NCBI GenBank assembly: GCA_903922465.1
Contig: CAIXTV010000022.1
Coordinates: forward strand, 1 to 45,463
DNA length: 45,463 nucleotides
Direction of reading: 5' to 3'
Source: an uncultured bacterium
GTDB lineage: Bacteria; Bacteroidota; Bacteroidia; Bacteroidales; CAIXTV01
This document shows positions 26,704 through 34,525 of this stretch, piece after piece. The position numbers were made by a program, and so were the translations under genes. Every line of letters begins with the position of its first letter. The stretch's first letter is position 1. A model generated the notes under the pieces. That model was not told the DNA's origin. It saw only the letters and a list, made by a program, of their open reading frames with translations, and ran no database searches.

Positions 26704-26711
26704 TAATTTTG
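26704..26711 (+). promoter_or_regulatory. Putative -7 box for pdxJ
   Basis: TAATTTTG matches TAnnTTTG, 21 bases before the ATG at 26732. It lies 23 bp from the opposing phoH box. Confidence 0.55.
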
Positions 26712-26731
26712 TAAGATAATTTCTTTTCAAT

Positions 26732-27448
26732 ATGACAAAGCTTAGTGTAAACATCAACAAAATAGCTACCTTGCGAAATGCACGTGGTGGCAATCTCCCT
26801 GACGTAGTTAAAGTAGCACTCGATTGTGAAAGATTCGGGGCACAAGGTATCACAGTGCATCCTCGTCCTGACGAACGTCATATTCGTTTCGATGATGTTC
26901 GTAGGTTGAAGCCTTTGCTGAAAACCGAATTTAATATAGAAGGATATCCTTCTGAAAATTTCATTGAATTGGTGCTTAGTGTTCATCCCCATCAGGTGAC
27001 TTTAGTGCCTGATCCTCCTGATGCTTTGACTTCTAATTCGGGTTGGGATACTATTGATTATAAAGATTTCCTGATTCCAATTATTAAACAATTTAAAGAC
27101 AAAGGCATTCGAACTTCTATTTTTATCGACCCTGTAGTTGAACTTATTAATTATGCTGCTGATATTGGGACCGATAGAGTTGAGTTGTATACCGAAGCTT
27201 ATGCAAAGAACTATTCTTTAAATCGTGAAATCGCTATTGAAGATTATCTCTTGGGTGCTGAAGCCGCTGTTAGGGCGGGAATGGGTGTTAATGCAGGTCA
27301 CGACCTTAATCTTGATAATTTATATTATTTCTCAAGAAATGTGCCCTGTTTGCTTGAAGTTTCGATTGGACATGCGCTTATTTGCGACAGCTTATACCTC
27401 GGACTCGAGAAGACAATAATTGCATATCTTCAAGAACTTAAGAAATAG
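26732..27448 (+). CDS. pdxJ: Pyridoxine 5'-phosphate synthase
   Basis: The 238-residue protein has the PdxJ signatures [77 protein letters not shown] and [13 protein letters not shown]. The enzyme is a TIM barrel that condenses 3-amino-2-oxopropyl phosphate with 1-deoxyxylulose 5-phosphate to give pyridoxine phosphate. The product feeds PLP enzymes such as the two Cys/Met enzymes here. Length is normal. It is monocistronic; a composite dispersed repeat begins right after its stop. Confidence 0.97.
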   Translation: MTKLSVNINKIATLRNARGGNLPDVVKVALDCERFGAQGITVHPRPDERHIRFDDVRRLKPLLKTEFNIEGYPSENFIELVLSVHPHQVTLVPDPPDALTSNSGWDTIDYKDFLIPIIKQFKDKGIRTSIFIDPVVELINYAADIGTDRVELYTEAYAKNYSLNREIAIEDYLLGAEAAVRAGMGVNAGHDLNLDNLYYFSRNVPCLLEVSIGHALICDSLYLGLEKTIIAYLQELKK

Positions 27449-27711
27449 TTAAAGACCCAAATTCCAAATTCCAAAATCCAAGACCCAAGGTGGAAGCAGG
27501 GTAATGAATAATTAATAATGAATAATGAAATGAATTTATTTTCATTGCCGTTGTGCTTTTGCCGGCGGACTTATAATAAAATTCGGGCATGGGCTTTAGC
27601 CGAAAGTGAAGGAACCAAGACCCAAATCCCAAATTGCAAGACCCAAAGGTGCAATTTGTTGGAAAACTCTTGGAATTTGGAGCTTGAGACTTGGAATTTG
27701 GAATTTTAAAG
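27449..27711. repeat. Composite dispersed repeat with inverted ends
   Basis: The left end reads AGACCCAAATTCCAAATTCC and the right end CTTGGAATTTGGAATTTT, so the ends are inverted copies. A further copy sits inside at about 27617-27650. Between them lie an AT palindrome (ATGAATAATTAATAATGAAT) and the stretch GGCGGACTTATAATAAAATT followed by CGGGCATGGGC. The right end stops about one base before the ATG of the hydrolase gene. The same words occur at 4024-4252. It looks like nested small dispersed repeats rather than a gene; the minus-strand ORF at 27438-27836 is a by-product. Confidence 0.7.
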
Positions 27712-28485
27712 ATGCTATTATCATACCGACATATTGGAAATGAAGGGAAACCCATCATCATACTGCATGGTTTGTTTGGTGTTTCGGATAATTGGGTGCA
27801 TTTCGCCAGAAGCATAAGTTCTATTGCAAACATCATTATTCCTGATCTTAGGAATCATGGCTTATCGGAGCATAGCAGGGTCCATAATTATGATGCTATG
27901 ATGGATGATGTTATTGAATTGATGGATAAGCTAGAGATTGAAAAGGCAAATATCATTGGGCATTCGATGGGAGGGAAGCTGGCAATGAAACTTGCTTTGT
28001 GCAGCCCCGAACGGGTGGGGAAATTGATGGTTGTAGATATTAGTCCGCGCTCCTATAAGCATTATAACGAGCATCAAAGTTTGATAGAGGTAATGCTTTC
28101 GGTTGATTTTGATGAAATTACAAGCCGAGAGAAAGCAGAGACGTTTTTAGCTAAACAAATACCCGAAAGGCGTTTGCTGCTTTTTGTTTTGAAGAATTTA
28201 TACTGGATACGTCCTAATCGATTGGGGTGGCGGCTCAATCTGAATGCTCTTTACGAGAATCTACCTTATATATATGAGGAAATTACGTCCTCAACAGCAA
28301 GCGATGTTCCCACCCTCTTTGTGAGAGGGGGCTTATCGGCTTATCTGATGGAACACGATATTCCTTTAATAGAACAGTTGTTTACCCATTTCGAGATAAA
28401 AACCATTGCAAATGCAGGACATTGGGTTCATGCGGATGCGGAGGAGGAGTTGCTGGGCTTGGCGATGGGGTTTTTGGGAGGGTGA
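27712..28485 (+). CDS. Alpha/beta hydrolase (YbfF-like esterase)
   Basis: The ATG at 27712 gives MLLSYRHIGNEGKPIIILHG. The frame extends back to a TTG at 27691, but that part is inside the dispersed repeat and is rejected. The 257-residue protein has an oxyanion HGLFGVSDNW, VIDLRNHG-like IPDLRNHGLSEHS, the nucleophile elbow GHSMGGK, and a C-terminal histidine in NAGHWVHADAEEEL. These fit small cytoplasmic esterases of the YbfF type; the substrate is unknown. The repeat ends so close to the start codon that it probably supplies the promoter or leader. It is convergent with the gene at 28685. Confidence 0.9.
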   Translation: MLLSYRHIGNEGKPIIILHGLFGVSDNWVHFARSISSIANIIIPDLRNHGLSEHSRVHNYDAMMDDVIELMDKLEIEKANIIGHSMGGKLAMKLALCSPERVGKLMVVDISPRSYKHYNEHQSLIEVMLSVDFDEITSREKAETFLAKQIPERRLLLFVLKNLYWIRPNRLGWRLNLNALYENLPYIYEEITSSTASDVPTLFVRGGLSAYLMEHDIPLIEQLFTHFEIKTIANAGHWVHADAEEELLGLAMGFLGG

Positions 28486-28639
28486 AGTTGCTCAGTACAA
28501 AAGGAAATTAAATAATTATATAATTATACAATGATAGAATTATATAATTTGGGGAATTGGCGAATTAGCGATTTGAAAAGCTGTAACATAAAGAAATCAG
28601 GCTGTTAGGCTGAAGACTATTAGGTTTTAGGAAAAGAAA

Positions 28640-28662
28640 AAGGCTTGCCAATGGCAAGCCTT
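28640..28662 (-). terminator. Rho-independent terminator for the gene at 28685
   Basis: An 11-bp stem, AAGGCTTGCCA with its inverse at 28652-28662, is followed on the minus strand by TTTTTCTTTT. It lies 23 bases after the stop codon of the minus-strand gene. Confidence 0.85.
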
Positions 28663-28684
28663 ATGTAATACGAATTTATTTTTT

Positions 28685-29305
28685 TTATGGAATAAACTTC
28701 ATAATGGCAGGCATGAAATCTTCATTGGTTTCGTTTTTGCCTGTTTTTACACCAACAGCCTTAAACCAACAGCAGGAACCCCTTTCGAAACCGTCCTTTA
28801 CATATAAATTCAAATTTGTAGAAACTAAATATCTGTAATCATCATCAGTGGGGACAGTTTTCAATTTAGCAACTAACCAAACCACTGCTACTTCGTTATC
28901 TTCTTTAGCATAAAAAAGAATAACTTCACCAGAATTATCACCAACCTTAACATAATAGTTTTCACCTGTAGAGGAAGATTTTCCCAAGGTAGCATGAAAA
29001 CCTGTAGAATTTATTTTAGTAGCATCCCCTTGAGATACAAGGGTAACATAATCGGCATCTTGTGTAAGTAAGCCGCATAGATTATCATGAGCCGTATTTA
29101 ACGTATCATGTTCAGTTTTGCCTTTTTCAACCTCCCAGGCTGTGTAGGCATTGGATAAGCTTAAATCTGCAGCAATTAATGCTGCAATATCAGCAGGCAA
29201 ATTTGGGACAAGTGAATTCCCATTTGATTTTACAATTATAATCTTTGTAAAATTCATTAATTCCAGGTAGCCAAAACCCAGAAAATCAATTGACGCTCGA
29301 ATCAT
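28685..29305 (-). CDS. Hypothetical protein: helical N-terminus plus fibronectin type III-like C-terminus
   Basis: The protein is 206 residues from the ATG at 29305, or 190 from an ATG at 29257 (MNFTKIII); I cannot decide between them. No signal peptide is evident. The first half (about 30-112) is rich in Ala, Asp and Leu and looks alpha-helical (LPADIAALIAADLSLSNAYT). The second half (about 116-206) resembles a fibronectin type III fold: NSGEVILFYAKEDNEVAVVW, then a closing WFKAVGVKTGK strand pair with FMPAIMKFIP. The fold calls come from pattern only. Upstream, in its transcription direction, lies the 20/21-bp array at 29431-29690. It has its own terminator. The architecture parallels that of the protein at 2738. 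Function unknown. Confidence 0.8.
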   Translation of the reverse strand: MIRASIDFLGFGYLELMNFTKIIIVKSNGNSLVPNLPADIAALIAADLSLSNAYTAWEVEKGKTEHDTLNTAHDNLCGLLTQDADYVTLVSQGDATKINSTGFHATLGKSSSTGENYYVKVGDNSGEVILFYAKEDNEVAVVWLVAKLKTVPTDDDYRYLVSTNLNLYVKDGFERGSCCWFKAVGVKTGKNETNEDFMPAIMKFIP

Positions 29306-29430
29306 AATTATTGTTTTTGTTGAATATTAAATTTATTATTTGAAATATATTGAATTTTATATTGACCATTTGTTGAATTTTAAAATCATATAAGTAGTCG
29401 ACCTGCCCTTCCCAAAATATATTTTGAGCT

Positions 29431-29690
29431 CACCTAAACACTTTAGCAAAGCTCCTAAATGGTTTAGTAAGGCTCCTAAATGGTTTAGATGCGTTCAGAA
29501 ACCAATTCTGAAGAATAGAAACCAATTCTGAAGAACAGAAACCAATTCTGAAGAACAGAAACCAATTCTGAAGAATAGAATCCAATTCTGAGGAACAGAA
29601 ACCAATTCTGAAGAATAAAATCCAATTTTAAAGAATAGAAACCAATTCTGAAGAACAGAAACTAATTCTGAAGAACAGAAATAATTTTTG
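29431..29690. repeat. Array 3: three 21-bp units followed by about ten 20-bp units
   Basis: Nearest the gene are three 21-bp units starting at 29431, 29452 and 29473, each holding the palindrome CTAAAnnnTTTAG. From about 29494 the sequence switches to 20-bp units, approximately ACCAATTCTGAAGAACAGAA, with full copies starting at 29501, 29521, 29541, 29561, 29581, 29601, 29621, 29641 and 29661. Each well-preserved unit holds CAGAA-ACCAA-TTCTG, an inverted repeat with a five-base centre. No spacers are present. The array lies upstream of the minus-strand gene at 28685. The AT-rich 29306-29430 between array and gene shows no promoter box. Confidence 0.93.
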
Positions 29691-29843
29691 CATTATAAAA
29701 ACTATAATGGATAATAGAAACTTATGTTTTTAAATATTCAACCTTTCAAAGAACATTTATGCTTAATGGGCTTACTTTAAGGCGAATAAAAAAGGGGTGT
29801 TATTATCCAATTTTATAGCCGGCAAAACGAAATTAAGCCGCAA

Positions 29844-29851
29844 CAAAGTTA
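29844..29851 (-). promoter_or_regulatory. Possible promoter reading through array 3 toward 28685
   Basis: The minus strand reads TAACTTTG, matching TAnnTTTG. It is the only such box I see between array and next gene on this strand; a transcript would carry the whole array in its leader. The rest of 29691-29956 is featureless AT-rich DNA. Confidence 0.3.
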
Positions 29852-29923
29852 TACAAATTTCTTCAAATAAAAAGCATTCTGAACAAAAAAAAATAAATAT
29901 TTCTCTTGCATTATTATTTTGCC

Positions 29924-29931
29924 TAATTTTG
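29924..29931 (+). promoter_or_regulatory. Putative -7 box for the frameshifted T9SS cargo gene
   Basis: TAATTTTG matches TAnnTTTG, 26 bases before the ATG at 29957. Confidence 0.45.
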
Positions 29932-29956
29932 AATTGGTTTTAGCTTATTATTCTTA

Positions 29957-30906
29957 ATGAAAAAATCATTCATAATATTATTGTTTTTTGTGTTGGGGAG
30001 GGGGTATGGACAAAATCTTGTGCCTAACTATAGTTTTGAAAACTATATTGATTGTCCATTTACAACATCTGAAATATATAAAGCTATACCATGGTTTGCA
30101 GGCATGAAAGATATTAATGGAAATTTAGATTGTTCGAGCGATTATTTTAATCTATGTAATAATTCAATTAATGGGTATGTTGGCGTTCCTATCTTTGGCC
30201 CTATAGGATTTCAATATCCAAGAACAGGAAATGCGTTTGCAGGTTTTCATTTCTGGAGTCCAACTTGGGGTAGAGAATATATTGAAGTAAAACTAATTCA
30301 ATCTCTTGATTCTGGAGCAAAATATTGTGTAGAATTTTGGATAAATAATTCAGGGTTTGCACATTGGGCAACTGATGCATTTGGTTTAATATTTACTAAG
30401 GATAGTATACTTACCTTAGGAGGAACACCAATTATATTACCTCCTGACATTGAAAATCCTTCAAGTAATATTATAACTGATACACTAAATTGGACAAAGG
30501 TAAGTGGCACTTATTTGGCAATGGGAGGAGAACAGTTTATAACTATTGAGAATTTTTTAAATGATAGCGTTATAAATAAAATTATTTTTCTACTCTGTCA
30601 AATGATTATGATTATTATTTAGTGGATGATGTTTCGGTGGTAAGGTGCGATACCTTTATATCGAAGCCTGTTGTTGTAATAAATGTTTATCCTAACCCTG
30701 TGATAGATGAACTTACCATTGAAGCAAAAGGAAATACCATTCCAATTTGGTTCGAGATATATAATACAATTGGGCAGCTTATCTGCAAGGGGAGTATGGT
30801 AGGAAAGATAATTATTCCAACAAACAGACTTGCAGGTGGGATGTATGTTATTAGGTTTGAGAATGGGGAGAGGTTGGAATATAGGAAGGTTGTTAAAGGA
30901 AATTGA
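29957..30906 (+). pseudogene. T9SS cargo protein gene split by a frameshift
   Basis: The first frame (29957-30622, 221 residues) begins with a signal peptide (KSFIILLFFVLGRGYGQ) and NLVPNYSFENYIDCP, the start of a carbohydrate-binding-like domain common in Bacteroidota surface proteins. It loses sense after NDSVINKIIF. Sense resumes one frame over with SNDYDYYLVDDVSVVRCD and continues through a T9SS type A sorting domain (VYPNPVIDELTIEAKGN ... GGMYVIRFENGE) to 30906. The break falls at the five-T run 30585-30589; one extra T would restore a continuous protein of about 317 residues. It is therefore a recent pseudogene, a slippage-switched gene or a sequencing error. Before the break the protein looks normal. 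Confidence 0.85.
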
Positions 30907-30997
30907 CAAGGGAAAGTGCCACAACTTTGGCACACTTCACCCCCCTAAAAATCATTGGAAAAAGCCTTGCCGGAATTCCAATTAAAAAGTTTGGCTT

Positions 30998-31005
30998 TAT
31001 TTTTG
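30998..31005 (+). promoter_or_regulatory. Putative -7 box for DUF4468-rlmN
   Basis: TATTTTTG matches TAnnTTTG, 46 bases before the ATG at 31051. Confidence 0.5.
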
Positions 31006-31050
31006 TAGCTTTGTAGCCCCTTAACTACATAATTCAATATTATATTCAAC

Positions 31051-31602
31051 ATGAAACGCATTTTATTAAGTCTGGCTTTTTTTGCCGGAATCGCCCTGTC
31101 ATCTATTGCCCAAATCACAACAGCCCCCACCTCAAATCTGTCTGTTGATGAAGATACCAAGCTGATTACCTATAAGGAAGTAGTGAAAGAAACCGGCACT
31201 GCCGACGATTTCTATAACCGTGCATTAACTTGGATTAATAAGACTTTTCCGAACCCTACAGATGTTACGAATATACGCGACGCGAAGAATGCCAAACTCG
31301 AAGGCATTGCTCGCTTTAAAATTCATAAGTATTTGCCCGATAGTACGAAAGTGGATAATGGAGTGATATCCTACACCTTCAGCATCGAAGGAAAGGAAGG
31401 CAGATATCGCTACTCGTTCAGCAAATTTAACCTTAAAACCCAGTCATATTATCCCCTGGAGCGCTGGCTCGACAGTAAAAGTACCTATATTGATGGCTAT
31501 ACCAATTCGAATTTGTTGCAAGTGGACGAAAAAATAAAAGAACTGATAGTAAGCCTGAAAGAAAGCATGAAATTTAAAGCTAAAAAAGATGACAGTTGGT
31601 AA
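31051..31602 (+). CDS. DUF4468 domain-containing secreted protein
   Basis: The 183-residue protein has a signal peptide (KRILLSLAFFAGIALSSIAQ) followed by a DUF4468-like domain: the LSVDEDTKLITYKEVVKETG start, ALTWINKTFPNP, ARFKIHKYLPDSTKVDNGVI and SYTFSIEGKEGRYRYSFSKF. DUF4468 proteins are small Bacteroidota envelope proteins of unknown role with a TBP-like fold. Its last 14 bases overlap the start of rlmN in another frame, so the two are translationally coupled or at least co-transcribed. The link to an rRNA methylase is probably one of expression only. Confidence 0.85.
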   Translation: MKRILLSLAFFAGIALSSIAQITTAPTSNLSVDEDTKLITYKEVVKETGTADDFYNRALTWINKTFPNPTDVTNIRDAKNAKLEGIARFKIHKYLPDSTKVDNGVISYTFSIEGKEGRYRYSFSKFNLKTQSYYPLERWLDSKSTYIDGYTNSNLLQVDEKIKELIVSLKESMKFKAKKDDSW

Positions 31603-32641
31603 AAAATCGAAAAAAATAAATATCCGTTCCCTAACAAAAGAGGAATTAAGTCTGGCAATTGCCGAAAAAGGTCACCCAGCTTTCAGGGCCAAACAAATTT
31701 GGGAATGGTTGTGGAAGAAACAGACCGTTGATTTTAAACAGATGTCGAGTTTGTCGCTACCACTTAGAGAGCAACTAAACAAAGAATTTGAGATACTCAA
31801 TGCAGTTCCTTTCCATTCACAGTTAAGCAAGGATGGAACCTTCAAAACCACCCTGCGTTTGTTCGATGGAAATGTGATTGAAGCAGTGCTGATACCTGAT
31901 GCAAAACGAAATACAGCTTGCATTTCATCTCAGGTAGGATGTAAGTTGGGGTGTCATTTTTGTGCAACAGCAAGTCTTGGGTTTAAAAGAAATCTGTCGT
32001 TTGATGAAATAATGGATCAGTTATTTTGCCTTGATCAAAAAGCAATTGAGCAATCAGGAAGCAAACTGAGCAATATTGTTTTTATGGGTATGGGTGAACC
32101 TTTGTTGAATTTCGAGGCTTTGCTTAAGGCAATACAAATGATTACTTCTCCGGAAGGAATGGGGATGTCGCCCACTAGGATAACCGTTTCGACAGTTGGA
32201 ATTTCGAAACAAATCAAGCGCTTAGCCGACGAAAAGACAAATGTAAATCTGGCCCTTTCGCTACATGCAGCTAATGATGAGCTACGATCTTCTCTCATCC
32301 CATTTAATGATGTTGAGCCGATCAAAAATCTTATTGATGCTTTACGTTATTACCACGAAGTAACAGGTCAGCGAATTACCATAGAGTATATTCTTTTTGA
32401 TAAATTGAATGACGATTTGAAGAGTGCCAAAGAACTGGCTAATTTTTGTCGCAATTTTCCTGTGAAGATTAATCTGATACCTTATAACCAAACCGATATG
32501 AAGCAATTTAAGACTGCTCAAATGCGTAAGGTTACCGAATTTGCAGAATTCTTAAAAGATATGAATATTGTGGTGAATGTTCGCCGCAGCCGTGGTAGTG
32601 ATATTAGTGCTGCTTGTGGGCAACTAGCTAATAAAGGTTAA
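31589..32641 (+). CDS. rlmN: 23S rRNA (adenine-2503-C2)-methyltransferase
   Basis: The 350-residue radical-SAM protein has the CxxxCxxC cluster motif at C118, C122 and C125 (VGCKLGCHFCATA), GMGEPLLNF, SLHAANDELRSSLIPFN, and the C-terminal methyl-accepting cysteine C343 in SDISAACGQL. It methylates A2503 of 23S rRNA and A37 of some tRNAs. The start at 31589 lies inside the upstream DUF4468 gene, with 14 bases of overlap; the next in-frame ATG is past conserved sequence (QMSSLS), so this start is right. It is convergent with the ECF sigma gene, 24 bases away. Confidence 0.97.
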   Translation: MTVGKKSKKINIRSLTKEELSLAIAEKGHPAFRAKQIWEWLWKKQTVDFKQMSSLSLPLREQLNKEFEILNAVPFHSQLSKDGTFKTTLRLFDGNVIEAVLIPDAKRNTACISSQVGCKLGCHFCATASLGFKRNLSFDEIMDQLFCLDQKAIEQSGSKLSNIVFMGMGEPLLNFEALLKAIQMITSPEGMGMSPTRITVSTVGISKQIKRLADEKTNVNLALSLHAANDELRSSLIPFNDVEPIKNLIDALRYYHEVTGQRITIEYILFDKLNDDLKSAKELANFCRNFPVKINLIPYNQTDMKQFKTAQMRKVTEFAEFLKDMNIVVNVRRSRGSDISAACGQLANKG

Positions 32642-32665
32642 GCAAGAATTATTTGCAACCTTAGT

Positions 32666-33271
32666 TTAAATTTTATCGTGTGAATCTTTAAGAATCTGAT
32701 AAAGTAAGTCTCTTGCTCTAAAGAGTTTAGCCTTAACTGTCCCAATAGGTAAATTGAGTTCAGTGGCAATTTCTTCATAGGAATATTCTTTAAAGTAACG
32801 CAATTCAACTAATTGTCGATAGTGAGGTTTAAGCCTCTTAACCACACTTCGTATTACCTGTATTTTCTGTTTATGGATGAAATTCTCTTCAGGGTCGAGG
32901 GTTTGTGTGCGGATATCTTTAACGAATGTAGCTCCATCTTCTTCGCCTGAAGGGTTGTCTACTGAAATGATATCCAATCTATTTTTCCTTATAAAATCGA
33001 TACAATTATTGGTGGCAATTCGAAAGAGCCAAGTGCTAAAAGCATATTCAGGCGTGTATTGATGTAGATTTTTAAAAGCTTTTCCAAATGCTTCAATAGT
33101 TAAATCCTCAGCATTTAATTCGCTACTAGTCATTTTAAGCAAAGTAAAATATAAGGTATCTCTGTAATTATCCATTAAATGAGTATAAGCCCTTTGGTCG
33201 CCCTGAAGTGCTTTTAAAACAAGATGATAATCTTTTTGTGCCTTATTGGTTAAATTTGGATTTACTTCCAT
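32666..33271 (-). CDS. ECF-type RNA polymerase sigma factor
   Basis: The 201-residue protein has sigma region 2 at about 25-100 (AYTHLMDNYRDTLYFTLLKM ... AFSTWLFRIATNNCIDFIRK) and region 4 at about 135-195 (RLKPHYRQLVELRYFKEYSY, then IATELNLPIGTVKAKLFRAR). It should direct RNA polymerase to an unknown regulon. No anti-sigma factor gene is adjacent; the only operon partner is the glycosyltransferase, whose stop overlaps this start by 10 bases. Between regions 2 and 4 the linker is rather long and acidic (NPSGEEDGATFVKD). Confidence 0.94.
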   Translation of the reverse strand: MEVNPNLTNKAQKDYHLVLKALQGDQRAYTHLMDNYRDTLYFTLLKMTSSELNAEDLTIEAFGKAFKNLHQYTPEYAFSTWLFRIATNNCIDFIRKNRLDIISVDNPSGEEDGATFVKDIRTQTLDPEENFIHKQKIQVIRSVVKRLKPHYRQLVELRYFKEYSYEEIATELNLPIGTVKAKLFRARDLLYQILKDSHDKI

Positions 33272-34434
33272 TTGTTATTTTTTTTATGAAATGAGAACAA
33301 ATAAAAAATGACATTCAGTTTGATGAAAAGCAACTCGTAGAGAGGGATAGCAATGGGGGATATTCTTTCGTTTAGTTTTCGCATGTTGAAATAAAATATT
33401 ATCATCATACTAATAATCCTGAAAGATATTAACGAAAGCACTGCGTATATATTGTATTGGGTTATGAGGAGAAAAATCAATGTAATGTATGATACCACTA
33501 TGCTAAAAGGGTATAAACTTAAAAGGAACTTGTGAATAAACTTATAATGTATAGAGGTTGATAGATGTCTTTTCTTTTGATAATACCAATCAGTAAAAGT
33601 GGTTTTCGGGGCAGAAATGGTATGACTATCGTGGCTAAGTTCAATAACAGTGTTTTTGCTGTTTGCCACCTGATTAATAAATAAATCGTCATCGCCCGAA
33701 GAGATTTTATAATGAGAAATAAATCCTTTATTGCGATAGAAAAGACTTTTTCGGTAGGCAAGATTGCGACCTACCCCCATATAAGGCAAGCCAGATTTGG
33801 CAAAAGAAAGATATTGCATGGCAATATGCATGGTGTCGAAGCGGATTAACTTGTTAAGAAGGCCTTTTTTCTTTTCATAGGCACCATATCCCAAAACAAT
33901 TTCGGTTTTCCCCGAAAAATGTTTTTGCATATTCCTTATCCATTGATCACTTTTCGGATAACAATCGGCATCAATCAGCAAAATAATATCATAAGTAGCT
34001 GATTTTATTCCAATGGATAAAGGAAATTTTTTCCCTTTGAAGAATATAACACTATTCTTTACATCCACTATCTTCAAATTGGGATGTTCGTGCTGCAAAT
34101 CCATCAAAAAGAAATGCGTATCATCATCAGATTCATCATTAACAACCACTACCTCAAATAGTGGGTAATCTTGATTGAAAATGTGTGGAAGATTCTTTTT
34201 AAGGTTTAAAATTTCGTTTTTAGCACATATAACAACAGAGACTCCTTCTTTTGGTATGTCTTTTGGTTTAAGCCTTATGAAGGCAAGTCTGCAGAAAATC
34301 ACCCAGTAATATAACGACAATATCCCTATAGAGGAAGTGAAGATAATAAAAATGACCTGATTGAGCAATTCGTTCTGGGTAAGAAGTTCGAGCATCGAAA
34401 ATAAATTAAGTTGCAAAATTATAGAATACTTCAT
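33262..34434 (-). CDS. Membrane-bound family 2 glycosyltransferase
   Basis: From the ATG at 34434 the protein has 390 residues; an ATG at 34395 (MLELLTQNELLNQ) is an equally possible start. An N-terminal membrane segment (LNQVIFIIFTSSIGILSLYY) is followed by a GT-A domain: VSVVICAKNE, VVVVNDESDDDTH, the metal-binding ILLIDADCYPKSD, and SGDDDLFINQVA. Two or more membrane segments close the protein (FLLSLYPFSIVVSYITLIFL). It probably transfers a sugar to a lipid or exopolysaccharide at the inner membrane. It overlaps the downstream ECF sigma gene, so both come from one transcript. Confidence 0.9.
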   Translation of the reverse strand: MKYSIILQLNLFSMLELLTQNELLNQVIFIIFTSSIGILSLYYWVIFCRLAFIRLKPKDIPKEGVSVVICAKNEILNLKKNLPHIFNQDYPLFEVVVVNDESDDDTHFFLMDLQHEHPNLKIVDVKNSVIFFKGKKFPLSIGIKSATYDIILLIDADCYPKSDQWIRNMQKHFSGKTEIVLGYGAYEKKKGLLNKLIRFDTMHIAMQYLSFAKSGLPYMGVGRNLAYRKSLFYRNKGFISHYKISSGDDDLFINQVANSKNTVIELSHDSHTISAPKTTFTDWYYQKKRHLSTSIHYKFIHKFLLSLYPFSIVVSYITLIFLLITQYNIYAVLSLISFRIISMMIIFYFNMRKLNERISPIAIPLYELLFIKLNVIFYLFSFHKKNNKWK

Positions 34435-34503
34435 CAACCCTACAAAAGTTTAAAAAAAGAAACTCACAGTGTTTTTAACATTATTAGTTAGGCTTAAAAG
34501 CAT

Positions 34504-34511
34504 TACTTTTG
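34504..34511 (+). promoter_or_regulatory. Putative -7 box for tgt
   Basis: TACTTTTG matches TAnnTTTG; the ATG at 34526 is 15 bases downstream, so the leader is about 10 nt. Confidence 0.6.
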
Positions 34512-34512
34512 C

Positions 34513-34520
34513 CAAAAATA
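34513..34520 (-). promoter_or_regulatory. Putative -7 box for the glycosyltransferase-sigma operon
   Basis: The minus strand reads TATTTTTG. It lies one base from the opposing tgt box, so the two promoters would be back to back and could not both be occupied at once. Confidence 0.35.
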
Positions 34521-34525
34521 ATTGA

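Noticed and set aside
27691-27711. Seven-residue N-terminal extension of the hydrolase from a TTG
   Set aside because: The extension translates the end of the dispersed repeat; the ATG at 27712 begins the conserved protein.
27438-27836. 132-residue minus-strand ORF
   Set aside because: It covers the dispersed repeat and runs into the hydrolase gene; the peptide is a translation of the repeat words.
28500-28560. AT palindrome ATTATATAATT as terminator of the hydrolase
   Set aside because: The inverted AT text is weak and low-complexity, with no T-run; the better hairpin at 28640-28662 faces the other gene.
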